NCBI GenBank assembly: GCA_030765065.1
Contig: CM060976.1
Span: 60,930,539-60,994,538 of the forward strand
DNA: 64,000 nt
DNA from: Deroplatys truncata
Lineage: Eukaryota > Arthropoda > Insecta > Mantodea > Mantidae
Reading direction: 5' to 3'
Positions 1 to 14,949 of this stretch are shown here, piece after piece (the stretch's first letter is position 1; each line of letters begins with the position of its first letter). The notes beneath the pieces are model-generated. The model did no database searches. It saw only the letters and a list, made by a program, of their open reading frames with translations, and was not told the origin of the DNA. Made by a program: the position numbers and the translations under genes.

Positions 1-365
1 CAGATACGCCTAAAGATTATAAATGAACTGCTATTGGCTAATAAAACGCGCCAACATTAGCGTCTATTTTAATATCCAATGAAAACCACGAATACATATT
101 GCTTTTAGGGAGAAAATATTCCAGAAGTTTCTACCGAAAACGCGCCAACATTACGTAACTTCCTTGTTTCCAATAATGATAAACAGCTCACCCCCCTCGC
201 TGCATTATTGCTCTATTATTGACAGTTTCAGTAAAGCCGTATAAACTTATTTCCCAATAATAATTACAATTAATAAACATCTGAAATCAATGTCACATAA
301 AAATGCATATTCATATTACAATCATTATTTACATTTAAGTAATTTGTGATACAAATTACTGCATC
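1..365 (-). mobile_element. LTR fragment, same family as the LTRs at 14 and 17 kb
   Basis: This stretch matches the right-hand part of the LTRs ending at 14949 and 17982, with moderate divergence. Shared blocks include a CAAT-box-like ATTGGCTAAT near position 33 and the terminal stretch ending in GCATCA at 365. Read on the minus strand it starts with TGATGCAG, as the solo LTR at 43140 does. The rest of the LTR lies beyond the window edge, so I cannot tell whether it is solo or part of a full element. Confidence 0.8.
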
Positions 366-1674
<1,309 letters not shown>

Positions 1675-1728
1675 TAACTTATTTACGCAATTCACATAAT
1701 TTCACTGAAACTTTTTTATGTAGTATTA

Positions 1729-2943
1729 CGAGGGCACCCAGAATTACCCAACTTGATGTATATATAGTGGTGGTTGTTTCAAACAAATGACTATGGTAGA
1801 AAGTATGACCTTATGAAGCTTTAGTTTGAAGTTTAACAATGCTACATGGTTTAGTAATTGTTTGGCAGTCATTAATAGTGAACACTCTCAGCGAATTTGT
1901 AAACATGGATAAAACTGGCAATCGTTATGTGATACAATACTTTCATTTGAAAGGTCTTAGTCCAACTAATATTAAAGCTGAGCTAGATTCTACTCTGGGG
2001 GAGTGTGCTCCTTTGTTTACAACAGTAAAATATTGGGTGGCAGAGTTTAAGCAAGACCATACGAGCAAAGAAAATCCACAAAATGGTATTAGATGACCGT
2101 CGGCTGAAAGTGCGCGAGCTAGCAGACATTGTAGGCATTTCTAAAAGTGCTGTACATCACACACTAACTGAAAATTTAGACATGAGAAAGCTGTGCACAA
2201 GATGGGTGCCGCGTTTACTCACAATGGAACAAAAGCAGCGTTATGATATGATATTTCAGTCGAGTGTTTGGCAATGTTTTGCTGCAATAAAGCAGAGTTT
2301 TTGCTTCGATTCAAAATCATGGCTGAAACATTGGTCCAACACTTCACACCTGAGACGAAGGAACAGTCAAAACAGTGGATTAAAAGGGGAAAGTCGGCTC
2401 TAAAGAAGGCAAGGTCATGGCATCAGTTTTTTGGGATGCATGTCAGATAATTTTCATTGATTATCTTCAAAAAGGAAAAGCAATCAATGGCGAGTATTAT
2501 GCAAGCTTATCACAGCATTTGAATGATGAAATCAAGCAAAAACAGCTGCATTTAGTGAAAAAGAAACTTCTGTTTCATTAAGACAATGCACCAATTCACA
2601 CATCCATTATCGCCATGACCAAAATCAATGAGTTAAAGTTCAAATTGCTTCCTCGTGCACCTTATTCGCCAGACTTAGCCCCCTCTGATTATTTTCTGTT
2701 TCCAAAGTTGAAGAAATGGCTTGGTGGTAACAGATTTGCCAACAATGAAGAGGTGGAGTTTGCAGTTGATGGCTATTTTGCAGAACTTGACAGTTCCCAC
2801 TATTAACAGGATAGCGAAGCTATTGAGCATCGCTGGGAAAAGTGTATCGAGCTGAAAGGAGACTATTTAGAGAAATAAAGATGTTTTTTCCCCAAATTTT
2901 TGTTTTTTCTTTGTTACATCAGGTACTTCTGGGACAGCCCTCG
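1729..2943 (+). mobile_element. mariner-family DNA transposon, copy 1 (degenerate)
   Basis: The ends are inverted repeats: CGAGGGCACCCAGAATTACC on the left and the complement of ...CTTCTGGGACAGCCCTCG on the right, flanked by TA at 1727-1728 and 2944-2945 as expected for mariner. The inside encodes a broken transposase from about 1903. Visible parts are an N-terminal HTH region (VIQYFHLKGLSPTNIKAEL, KYWVAEF), the linker FTPETKEQSKQW, and a C-terminal YSPDLAPSDYFLFPKLKKW. The element begins only 55 bp after the DPM1 exon, inside the intron. Confidence 0.93.
1903..2877 (+). pseudogene. mariner transposase pseudogene, copy 1
   Basis: This is a remnant of a mariner-type DDD transposase of about 340 residues, spread over three frames. 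The first catalytic Asp (normally MDETW) reads MAETL here. The codon before the second catalytic Asp (H-Q-D-N in relatives) is a TAA stop at 2579-2581, giving H-stop-D-N. The third Asp is kept in YSPDLAPSD near 2663-2695. The end reads KCIELKGDYLEK. It cannot make an active enzyme. Confidence 0.88.
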
Positions 2944-2945
2944 TA

Positions 2946-3995
2946 GGTGTTGGGAACAGGAATATAGACCTTTAGATCCTAAACATTATTTAAAAATAAA
3001 GGTTATAGAATTAAAAGAAAATCGCTCAAGAGCTTAATATAATTTCAAAAGTTTTTTCCTCCTATGTTAAGGACTTAACAGATTAAGTTATGGATCTGAG
3101 CTATACATCAGATGAAAGTTGTGATAGTCCTCTGTCATATAGTGCTTCGTTTTTCAACAAAGTTACTAGTTGGCCACGATATGAGTCCATTCATGGAAAG
3201 AGGAACTAAATAGTTACAAAACAAGTGGCCGGAGCATCAGAAGTGCATCAGGTAAAGAAAACATCTGCAGTTCCGAGTTAGATTTATTTACTAGTGAGAC
3301 TGAGGCATGCAAATGTAGTACTGTTTTCATTGTGCAACTGTACATTCCCACTATTACCTTATCTCTCACCCCTCTTGAATCGCAAGCCTTGGTGGTGTTA
3401 TGCATTGTCAACAAAACAGTTACGCCCTCCTCCACTCATATCATGGCCGACTAGTACCATCAAAGACCTAGTACTTTAGTTTTTTTTGGGGGGGGAGGGA
3501 TACCAGAGTACCAAATATTTGGAGCAATATTTTTAAGTGTATTACTATATAATTTATTATAACAATATTGCTGGAACCATCTGTAGGTAGTTATCTTTTG
3601 TCAACATGTCTTTAAAAGCTGTCATTCTTATACAGCATATAGCACCTAAGCTGGCCATAAGTTCTGTTACAAATTTTTGTTGGGTACTGTACCAGGAGTT
3701 TGGGTTTGGTTTTGTTTTGTTTAAGGGCGCTCAACTGCTGGATCATTAGTGCCCTTATAAAACGGGTCATGGCAAAGGCCAGAAATAAAACTGAATAAAA
3801 AATTAAAGCAAAAGCCAGAGATAAATATCAATATAAAAAAATAGTACAAGTCATGAATAAATATATAAAAAACTAAACCAATCAGTATAAAAAACCTGCT
3901 ATTAAGATGAGGTTGTTTGCGTGATCAGATAATGTACCTGCTACTAAACTCTACCTTATACATTGTTGACTTCAACCTCAGCTAAGTAAGCAGCT
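2946..3995. other. intron sequence with a possible retroposon block near 3700-3990
   Basis: There is no coding signal. A short G-rich tract sits at 3488-3498. From about 3705 the sequence turns G/T-rich and holds a small hairpin motif (GGGCGCTCAACTGC, then TAGTGCCC), followed by A-rich sequence. That looks like the end of an interspersed retroposon, but I cannot assign a family. Confidence 0.35.
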
Positions 3996-4149
3996 AGTTA
4001 GGATTAGGAAGATCATGAAAATCGTGTGATAGCCACCTAAGATTTTTCAGACTTTTAAGAAGCTGAAAATCAGAAGGATGTTTGTGTACTGCACCATCGA
4101 GTGCTGTTACAATTGCTTCTCAACCAAGATCGGGGCACCCGTGCTTTGT

Positions 4150-4520
4150 GAGGATCAGCACAATTGTGAAAGCAGCAGCAACTCGTTTTAGGAGAAATCC
4201 AGCATAAATTAATGGCCTATGAGATGTACATCTCCAGTAGATCAATGTCAGGATTGCTCAGCCAAGACTTTGGGCTGAGGGCTTATTACCGGGGTGTAGC
4301 ACTTTTTTTAACTTCAAAACTTATGCAGCAGAGAGAGCCAAAATGCAAATGCCCAGTTGAGCTTTATTCTATCAACAGGAACAAAAAAATCCTTTCTATG
4401 GATGAAAAGATGTTCACAGTTGAAGAGAGTTTCAACCACCAGAATGACAGAGTGTATGCCAGGACTTCTGAAGAAGTCGTGAAAGGGTCCCAAAGATCCA
4501 GAGGGGCCACCATTTAGTAC
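4150..4520 (+). pseudogene. Tc/mariner-like DDE transposase fragment
   Basis: A 101-residue frame starting at 4212 holds the segment between the HTH domain and the first catalytic Asp of an insect Tc/mariner-like transposase. It has a basic linker, then KKILSMDEKMFTVEESFNHQ and NDRVYARTSEE. In relatives this segment reads I-L-F-T-D-E-K-x-F-T-V-E-E and continues to a W-W-G-V-S block; here it stops soon after the Asp. I see no terminal repeats. It is a truncated copy within DPM1 intron sequence. Confidence 0.7.
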
Positions 4521-5516
4521 TTCAAATACAATTTAACAGGCATAAAAATTATATTATCAAAGAAATATGGAAATATAAAATGATAAAAGTTATAATTTGG
4601 TAGGGTATCATCACTGTTTATCTTTGACAAAATCACATTCTACATAGGTGGAATGTTTTCAAACAGAAAATAATGAACACTGTGTGCTATTCCATTATAT
4701 TGCGTTAACCCAGCGTGTTTTTGTTTTCCCCATCCTCTTTTTTTGTTTTTTTTCATTATTTTTATGGGTCCTTAGACGTTCTTTCATTCATTCCTTTTTT
4801 TTTTTTTATCCTATGCACTACTGTTTCTAAACACCTGGGTAGCCTTAGCTGTTTCTTTTACTGCCTAACCCTCATTTTACTTGAAAAAATAATCTAACAC
4901 ATTCATTATTTCTTTGTGTTTCTTTTTAGTTTTAGTTTATTTTTTCGTCTCATCCTGCCTTCTGTCTCTATAACCATAAATATTTATGTAAAATGTTAAA
5001 TAAGTAACCTACATAACACTTCACAGTATTCCATTCGTTATAAACTTAGACACTTTGTTACAACTGATGTTAGCCTTCTGCCTGCACCTGGCCTGTTAGC
5101 TAAATGGTTGGATGACTTTTGTTTGTCATACACAATGAATGCAAGAAGTTACAGGATTCTTTTAAAAACAATCTGCAACTCTTCTCAGCATTTTCTCTCG
5201 CTTGGTCCCCATTGTAAACTCAATAACAAAAAAGTTTCTTGCTGGCTGACTTTTCTACTGCATAAGTATAGAATTTTCCGAAAAGATTTAATTTAAAAAG
5301 TTATAATGCTCATCTTACTAAAGGTGGAGAATTCAAACTAGGAAGTCATCAGCATGCTAGTTTACTCTAAGAAAAAAATAATATTGAATTCTATCTTTAG
5401 TTTATTAGTTACTGTGTGATAAGCATAGAAACAGAAAATATCAAACTTTTACTGAAAAACTCATTTTCTTTAGAAATTTGTTCCACAGAAATTGATAAAG
5501 CTCAAAAAATTATACA
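4521..5516. other. intron sequence, no recognised feature
   Basis: AT-rich sequence with T-rich runs (4735-4810, 4905-4945). I see no protein similarity, terminal repeats or tRNA-like signal. Confidence 0.5.
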
Positions 5517-6370
5517 CATTAGAGCCCCGGTATTTCAAGGTTCCTTGTAATTCGAGCTGGTCTTAAGAAAATTAAAATTTTACATAAAACTAGAGTAAAA
5601 TCCTGTTTTTTTTATATGTTGTCCACATGTACGTTTTACGCATTTCCAAATGTGTTACATTTTTAACTTTCTTTCAATTTTCCAAGTACAATGCAGGTAA
5701 AACTGCCCCACTTAGGGCTTTCGTTCTAAATGCACAGAAATGACTTTGGCCTCAGACTGCTAATGCATTTATATTACAGATGACAGGTACCATTAGGTTT
5801 CGAGAATTGCGCTTGCTCTTTCTTTGTCGATCCTTCACTGATTGGGACTGCCTGACAATTAGTTGTACAGTGCATACCATCCTTATTGTTACCCCTATTG
5901 TTGACCCTACTCAGCGACAGTGGCCATTAAAATATGCTTAAGTAAAAATACACATTTTACAAATAGGCTGACTGTTGTTGTATGCAGATAGTTGGATATT
6001 AACGTCTGTACTGTAGTGAGCCCACCTGTGTCACGTTAATTTTAAAGTGTTGTATAGGTCTCGCCAGGGATATTGGCATATGACCTTCAGGGTTAGCCCC
6101 TCTGATGTTTCAATACCTCCCTTGCAAGTAGTGCGTGGTTCCTTCTGTCCAGTTGTGGTCCAGTTCCTTCCACCGTATACAACTCCCGTCTCAACTTGCA
6201 CCATTCTTCGACCTGCAGCCCCGTATGCGTCATACATCTATACAGTAAATGACTCGCATCGTAGCTTTCCATTAAAATTTTCACATGCCAAAATCTGTGG
6301 CGCGACCTGTATGTATGTATGTATGTACATATGTAACTATGTTTCCTAATGTTTTAATTCATACATTACA

Positions 6371-7671
6371 ATGAGTGGTAGGAGTAAGAGAAAATTTGTG
6401 CCGTTGAATGTGAAACTGGAAGCTTTGAAAAGACTAGACATAGGAGAAACATTAAAAAACTTGCTGCTGAGTATGGAGTCAGTGAAATGACAGTTTAAGA
6501 TTGGTGTAGAAACAAAGACAAAATTGGGAAGTTTTCAATATAACAAGTGTTCTACTTCGTCATTTGAACAGAAGTCAATGAAAAAATGAGTGAAGCTTTG
6601 TTCATTTGGTTTACTCAACAAAGACGAAAAGGAAATCCAATTTCAGGGCCTATTCTGCAAGAAAAAGCTATATTTTTTAGGAATGAGTTAAAGGAAGGTG
6701 AGGACGATTTTACTGTAAGTTCAGGATGGTTGGATAGGTGAAAGTAGTGATACGGCATAAGGCAGCTTGAAATTTGCGGTGAAAAGCTTTTTGCGGATTC
6801 TCAAACTGTTACACAATTGTGTGAGAAATTAAGAAAAATTATATAAGAAGAAAATCTTACTCCTGATCAACTGTATAACTGTGATGAAACAAGATTAAAT
6901 TCTAAAATGCTTCCATCTAAAACCCTAGCCTCAAAAGAAGAAACAGCTGCCCTGGCCTACAGAAAACGTAAAGAGAGGTTAACAGTTCTTGCTGCATCAA
7001 ATTCAAGTGGAGACCATAAACTGAAGCTACTGGTAATTGGGAAGTCTGCTAAGTTTAGAGCTTTAAAAAATATCACTGCTTCTGCACTGCCTGTTACATA
7101 TGTTTACCAAAAATCTGCTTGGATTGACAAAAATATTTTTAAGAAGTGATTTTTTGAAGATTTTGTTCCAGAGATCAAAAGATGCCTAAAGAAAAAGTGC
7201 TTGCCTTCCAAAGCAATCTTAATGCTTGACAACGCTGGTTCAAACCCTGATGAGGAAGAATTACAATGTGCTGGTATTTGCACATTGTTCTTATCCCCTA
7301 ATGTAACGAGTTTAATACAGCCTATGGATGAAAGCGTTTTACAGTGCTTGAAAAAAAAGTATGATCTACCGTTGGCAGAACTGATGAAAAAGCTTGCTGG
7401 ATGTGAAGATGCAAATGCAAGTGAGGTTTCAGAATGGATGGACTGTGATGAACAGTTTGAAGTGACCGATCTTGCAATTGTTGAAATGGTTAGTGAGCCC
7501 GCTGAAGACAGTGGCGATGAGAAATTGCCTGAAGAAGTTGTACCAGTGATCACTCACACCGAGGGTTTGGCAGCGCTAGATGTGGCATTGCATTATATCG
7601 AGCAACAAGCGGAAGCTACTCCAACACTATGCTTCTTAGAAGATAGTGCAATATTGCTGCTAAAAAAATGA
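6371..7671 (+). pseudogene. Tigger-like (jerky/CENP-B-type) transposase pseudogene
   Basis: The remnant opens MSGRSKRKFVPLNVKLEALK, the psq-type HTH seen at the start of jerky and Tigger proteins. The DDE_1 domain is recognisable: LYNCDETRLN near 6871 (first Asp), a block ending in AYRKRKERLTVLAASN, ILMLDNAGS near 7219 (second Asp), and SLIQPMDESVLQ near 7309 (third Asp). Downstream lies an acidic tail region, as in jerky-like proteins. Stop codons between 6480 and 6850 and at 7147 break the frame. The longest intact piece, from 7201, encodes 156 residues. Domestication is unlikely given the breaks. Confidence 0.85.
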
Positions 7672-7764
7672 GGTTCTATTTTAAAAAAAAGGACTTGGGA
7701 CAATTTCTTTAAAATGTAACTTATATTTTTGCAACTTGAAAATGTGTGCCCATATATGTACATA

Positions 7765-9049
7765 CGAGGGCTGTCCCAGAAGTACCCGATCTAACAAAGA
7801 AAAAAACAAAAATTTTAGGAAAAAAACATCTTTATTTCTCTACATAGTTTTCTTTCAGCTCGATATACTTTTCCCAGCAATGTCCAATTGCTTCGATACT
7901 TTGTTTATAGTGAGAGTTCTGCAAAATATCCATCAACTGCAGGCTCCACCTCTTCATTCTTAGCAAATCTGTTACCACCAAGCCATTTCTTCAACTTTGG
8001 AAACAGAAAAAATCAGAGGGGGCTAAGTCTGGCAAATAGGGTGCATGAGAAAGCAATTCAAACTTTAACTCATTGATTTTGGTCATGGCGTTAATGGATG
8101 TGTGAACTGGTGCATTGTCTTAATGAAACAGAACTTTCTTTTTCGCTAAATGCTGCTGTTTTTGCTTGATTTCATCATTCAAGCGCTGCGATAAGCTTGC
8201 ATAATACTTGCCATTGATTGCTTTTCCTTTTTGAAGATAATCAATGAAAATTATTCCACGCATATCCCAAAAGCTGACGCCATGACCTTGCATGCAGATG
8301 GAACTGTCTTCGCCTTCTTTGGAGCTGATTCTCCCCTTTCAATCCACTGTTTTGACTGTTCCTTCGTCTCGGGTGTGAAGTGATGGACCCATGTTTCATC
8401 CATGGCTATGAATCGATGCAAAAACTCTGCTTTATTGCAGCAAAACATTGCCAAACACTCGACTGAAACATCCTCATGATGCTGCTGTTGTTCTATTAAG
8501 AGTAAATGCAGCACCCATCTTGCACACAACTTTCTCATGTCTAAATTTTCAGTCAGTATGTGATGTACAACACTTTTTGAAATGCCTACAATGTCTGCTA
8601 GCTCGCGTACTTTCAGTCAACGATCATCCAATACCATTTTATGGATTTTCTTCACAATTTCTGGCAGGGTCGCCTCATTTGGTCGGCCACTGTGATGTTC
8701 ATCTTGGCAGTTGTACGGTCTCGCTTAAACTCTGCCACCCAATATTTTACTGTTGTAAACAAAGGAGCAGACTTTCCCAGAGTAGAATCTAGCTCAACTT
8801 TAATATTAGTTGGACTAAGACCTTTCAAATGAAAGTATTGTACCACATAACAATAGCCAGTTTTATCCAAGTTTACAAATTCGCTGAGAGAGTTCACTAT
8901 TAATAGCTGCCAAACAATTACTAAACAACATAGCATCATCAAACTTCAAACTTAACCTTTATAAGGGTGGTACTTTCTACCATAGTCATTTGTTTCAAAC
9001 AACAACCACTATCTATATGTCAGGTCAGGTACTTCTGGGACTGCCCTCG
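7765..9049 (-). mobile_element. mariner-family DNA transposon, copy 2, nested in the Tigger element
   Basis: Same family as the element at 1729-2943, in the opposite orientation. The plus-strand left end CGAGGGCTGTCCCAGAAGTA and right end ...CTTCTGGGACTGCCCTCG form the inverted repeat, with TA at 7763-7764 and 9050-9051. It sits wholly inside the Tigger-like element, so it is the younger of the two. Confidence 0.93.
7830..8942 (-). pseudogene. mariner transposase pseudogene, copy 2
   Basis: Minus-strand frames at 8652-8942 and 8251-8538 carry the HTH part (VVQYFHLKGLSPTNIKVEL, KYWVAEF) and the middle part with an intact first catalytic motif, MDETWVHHFTPETKEQ. The codon before the second catalytic Asp is TAA (minus strand, 8120-8122), the same nonsense change as in copy 1. 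Frameshifts separate the parts. It is inactive but better preserved at the first Asp than copy 1. Confidence 0.88.
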
Positions 9050-9231
9050 TATAACACAGGTATGTACTAAATTGTTTTTATTCATTTATTTATTTTAACC
9101 ATTATTGTACTCATTAAATATTTATTCATGATTTACCCATTGATTTAGTGATATTTCCATATAATCCGAGTATTTTGTAATTCGAGGTAGCTTCAGCTCC
9201 AATTAGCTGGAATTGCCGGAGCTCTACTGTA

Positions 9232-9985
9232 ATCTGATAGAGAAAAATATTCCGAATAGGATAATGTGTTCAAAACTGAAATTTATAACAGCTGAATATT
9301 TACAGCATGTTATTAATTATTAGTAACTTGGCAACAACACAAGAGTAGAAAAGGGCGAAGCTGATTGCAACATGTATGCATTACAGGGAAACGGAGATAT
9401 CCCATTTACCTCCATAGTGTTTTTCAAGGTTGTGACAAGTCTTAGTATATAGTTTGTTTGGAAAGTCAGTAGATATCTCTAATTTGAAATCAGTGAATTT
9501 GGAAGAAAGAAGAGGAAACTTCTATTGATAGTAAAAATGTTGGTAGCTGTGCAGCAGTCAAAAGTAGCTAACATAACTGTACCATGCCTACATATTGTTG
9601 TACTGTGTGTATCAAGTTCCATTCAATACCAATACAGGAAACTTGTGTAGTTGAATATGTGAATGGCTGGCGACACACAAAGTGTCACCATCTAGCATAG
9701 CAGTCTGGACTACTCACATCAGCTGATATAGCAATGAAATGATGCTGTGACACACATCATGATTTGTATTCAAGAGGAATAAATACATTAGTTTATTCAT
9801 TTTCTTTTCAATGCAGGACACACAAGGATGCAAGCCTTTATATTTCAACTGTGGATTGAGTTAACCTTTACAGGTGCCACAAAATAATTGTTTATAATAG
9901 CCTTCATTTAGGCCTACATTAGTGGGAAGAGTATCAACTCCAATAAAGTAAGATTTGAAGCTTTCACAGCGATGATTGCTGATTA
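9232..9985. other. intron sequence, no recognised feature
   Basis: I found no open frame with recognisable similarity, no inverted ends and no box A/B pair in this stretch. Confidence 0.5.
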
Positions 9986-9989
9986 GGGC

Positions 9990-10850
9990 TTATCAGGTTA
10001 CCAGCCGTGTAATGTTGATAAAGTTGCTCGAGCTGTCAGCCATGCTAACTATGGCCTTTTTCAGGAAGTGATGAGATGCCCCAGGCCGGGTGGCATATAT
10101 ACTCTCCGAGTGGAGGGCAGGGCTAAATGATGCAGGTCAACGGAGACCCGGTGCTCTGTGATTGGTCTGACGGAGAAGTACTGCTAGAATGTCCACTATT
10201 TTCCACCGATCTCAAATTGTTGATTGTCCTATCCATGCTATGCTCAGGCATAGGCCGTTGTCTTTGTTAAAATTATTTGGCTCGCTTGATTTCAATCGAT
10301 TCTTTGGCAAGTCCGTCATAATATCGGTCACTGTGGTGTAAAACCGTGACCTCATCAAATAAAATTCTGTGATCATTGTCAAGGCTGTGCTGAGTCACTG
10401 CTGATTTCTCTGGTTGAAGTAGTCTGAGATTCCGTTTATGTTCCACACATCTCTTCTATCATGCGGCCTTGTCTGCCCTATACATACTTTCCCACATTGG
10501 CATGGGATTTTGTATACGCCAGGGGTTTTAAGATCTAGGGTTTCCTTCACAGGTCTTAAGTACGGTCTCAGCTTTCTAGGTGGTAAAAATATGGTTTTAA
10601 TGTTGTGTCTTTTTAGTATCAGTGCAATCTTATTTGAAACTGTGCTGTAAAAGAGAATAAAAGACTTTCCTTTGGGTTTGTGGCCCTCCTCAGTGTTGTG
10701 TTTGTCCATGGTGTGGTTCCTGTGGTTCTTGACTTTCCGGTGTGCCTGACATTCATCAAATAACCTTAAAAATCTAATTGAGTTTCTGTTGCACCACTCA
10801 TTTCTTTTTATGTATGATGTCGGCAACTACTTTGGACAGTACTATGTTTG
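9990..10850 (-). mobile_element. Penelope-like retroelement, 5'-truncated, copy 1
   Basis: Only the 3' part of a Penelope-like element is present. The minus strand encodes the stretch between reverse transcriptase and endonuclease, then a GIY-YIG nuclease. Past the frame at 10395-10826 the reading continues in another frame with QHSLDNDHRILFDEV and LHHSDRYYDGLAKESIEI, the usual end of this protein. The GC-richer sequence from about 10250 down to 9990 has the look of the element's terminal region, but I did not define its exact end. Confidence 0.82.
10395..10826 (-). pseudogene. Penelope-like protein fragment with GIY-YIG endonuclease
   Basis: A 143-residue frame. Its middle (SNKIALILKRHNIKTIFLPP, then KLRPYLRP) is the conserved linker that follows the reverse transcriptase in Penelope-like proteins. 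It leads into PGVYKIPC, QCGKVCIGQT, the first two strands of a GIY-YIG nuclease with the Cys pair typical of this group. The frame is lost soon after, around 10395, where the catalytic Arg/His region would follow; that part continues in another frame. Upstream it lacks the reverse transcriptase, as expected of a 5'-truncated copy. Confidence 0.8.
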
Positions 10851-12807
<1,957 letters not shown>

Positions 12808-12949
12808 TAATTCACTTCTTGCAAATATTTTCATATAGGAAAAACACATGCATGTGGAATAGAATGAAGATAAGCAGATTGAGAACAGTAAACTTAAAAT
12901 TGTTATACAAACATTACATAAATGATTCATGAGGACTAATTACAATGAT

Positions 12950-13740
12950 AGCATAGGGCGTTCTTGCCTTTGTGGGAGATTGTTTGTTGCCCCACGTATG
13001 GAAAGCCAAACTTGAAGTTGTTTATTACTGCTGTTTGCACCACGTATTGCAGAAGATATGTTACTTGGAGTGTTCGCCCCACTACGATACAAACTTTCCG
13101 GTGGCCTTCGCCCCACATTCACTTTACCGGTGGCCTTTGCCCCTAAATTTAAAAATCAACTTTGTATTTTAATGTTTATTTAGATATTATGTATGTATGC
13201 CTCGGCTGCATCAGTAGTATTTTGCAGAAACACGTATCTCTTAGCAGGGGTAGTATGGCTAAAGAACAAGGCTTAGACAAATTATACTCCAGTTTTTTTT
13301 ATTACTACTTCACATGATTAAATAACACTTCGCTGATATATCATACTATAGAGCTGTGAGATTATTGTTAATTACTTTTTAACATATAAACTTTATATTA
13401 TTCTCGCCGTAATGAATTTTTATGTCTCACACTGAATTCGTATAAAATCGAACTGCTCGGGAATGCTTCCTTGTAGCGTCTACCACCTAAATTCGTACAT
13501 TTACTCTGTTTCAAGTATCTGATTGGCTAATTCTACTCCAATAGAATACTGTTATTTAACTTAAGCTTTTTCTAGTTTTTGATTGGCTATTTTTAAACTG
13601 TTTTAAATATTACATTATTGTTCCAAGAATTATTAGTAGCCTTTATTAAACTTTCTAATTTGTTGTGTCAAGGTTACCTCATTGTTAGCAACTTTCGGGT
13701 TCTATTCTCACAGCTCCTACATTGTTAAATTACGTAATAC
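12950..13740 (-). mobile_element. possible divergent LTR or leader remnant
   Basis: Read on the minus strand, a TG-starting stretch near 13730 runs through CAAT-like ATTGGCT-type motifs (13510, 13580) to TCCATACGTGGGGC near 13005. That motif also sits near the inner end of the LTRs at 14 and 17 kb. A short GGCCACCGG motif occurs twice (13090-13135). Sequence at 13125-13300 is weakly similar to 18145-18230, on the other side of the intact LTR element. This may be an older relative into which the younger element inserted. Boundaries and class are uncertain. Confidence 0.35.
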
Positions 13741-13982
13741 ATTCACATAACATTATTATACATGTACATAATAATATAAACATAATACAATGACTGTTAC
13801 ATACATTTTATATATTATAGTATACATATTGCTTTAAGTTGGGCTGTTATATATTTTATTATATAATTACACTGATATCATTTAAGTGTTAAAAATACTG
13901 CCTCACCTTGTATGCTTTGGCTAGCCCAGATTGCCTGGCTGTAATTTTTATTCTGCCTTTTTCATTGATGCGGTTTTAATGA

Positions 13983-14949
13983 TGCAAATAAATGTTTGTT
14001 TACATAACTTTAACTGCCCCACGTATGGGAGCCAATTATGCGACGGTATATGTTTCTTACGTAATATTTATAGCGTAAGTTATGAGAAATTGTAGATCAT
14101 ATGTTGTGCTGCTTTACTTAACGCGTTGCCATGTTGTGACGTCACTCCTTTGTCTGGTTCGTAGCTCCCTCTGGCGTGGCAATTTGCATCAGTTTTGAAA
14201 TAATTCACTTTAAATGTTCTCCGGCTAGCTGTTTAGGTCGACATTTAACTCTTGCAGGGTGTGAATCGGAAAGGAATCTTTTATCCAGAAATTATACTGA
14301 CGAAGAAATTGGTTTTATAACTTTTATTGCCGAACACATTCACAAACACTTTTACAAATTAATCTGGATACTTGCCAAACTGAAACTGTTTGTAATAACT
14401 TCTCACTTTTAACTCACGTACTTCGACTTTGTGTATATTTAACTGTATAATATTTTAGATTCTCGTAATTCTGCTGCGCGTAACTTATGACGAAATGAAG
14501 GACTGACTGGCGACATGTAGTGTACTGAGAATTCCGTTGAACTGGGGAACACCCTACCTCGAACCTGGCTTATTTATAGGCTTGCCTCAAGATACGCCTA
14601 AAGATTATAAATGAACTGCTATTGGCTAATAAAACGCGCCAACATTAGCGTCTATTTTAATATCCAATGAAAACCACTAATACATATTACTTTAGGAAAT
14701 GTTCTAGAAGCTTCTATCGAAACCGCGCGAAATATTACGTAACTTCCTTGTTCCCGGTAATGATAAACAACTCACCCCATTGCTGCATTATTGCGTTATT
14801 ATTGACAGTTTCAGTAAAGCCGAATATTATTATTTACCAATAATAATTACAATTAATAAACCTCTGAAATCAATGTTACATAAAAATACATATTCATATT
14901 ACTATCAATAATTACATCTGAGTAATTTGTGATACAAATTACCGTATCA
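13983..14949 (-). repeat. LTR of the 14-18 kb element (3' LTR on the minus strand)
   Basis: Matches 17016-17982 at a constant offset of 3033 bp. On the minus strand it has CTATAAATAAGC as a TATA box. Near its end, about 14010-14033, it holds the motif CCCATACGTGGGGC, which resembles the primer-site motif in the interior. The 78-residue open frame at 14176 is only LTR sequence. Confidence 0.9.
14569..14580 (-). promoter_or_regulatory. TATA box of the LTR at 14 kb
   Basis: The minus-strand sequence CCTATAAATAAG lies mid-LTR, at the same place as TATAAATAG in the solo LTR at 43507. CAAT-like ATTGG motifs lie upstream in the LTR direction. It is the likely start region of element transcription. 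Confidence 0.6.

Larger units (their letters stand above)
5517..9229 (+). mobile_element. Tigger/pogo-like DNA transposon carrying a nested mariner
   Basis: The left end CATTAGAGCCCCGGTATTTC and the right end (complement begins CAGTAGAGCTCCGGCAATTC) form a degenerate terminal inverted repeat typical of Tigger/pogo elements. A TA follows the right end at 9230-9231. A second shared block, TGTAATTCGAG, lies inside each end. A transposase remnant occupies 6371-7671. A complete mariner (7765-9049) is inserted in the 3' part. Without it the element is about 2.4 kb, a normal Tigger length. The 5' part, about 850 bp before the coding region, is longer than usual and includes a (TGTA)n patch near 6310. 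Confidence 0.82.

Noticed and set aside
7104..7553. 149-residue minus-strand frame
   Set aside because: Antisense shadow of the Tigger-like transposase frame at 7201-7671, which has recognisable DDE motifs.
8448..8832. Plus-strand open frames of 114 and 63 residues
   Set aside because: They are antisense shadows of the minus-strand mariner transposase.
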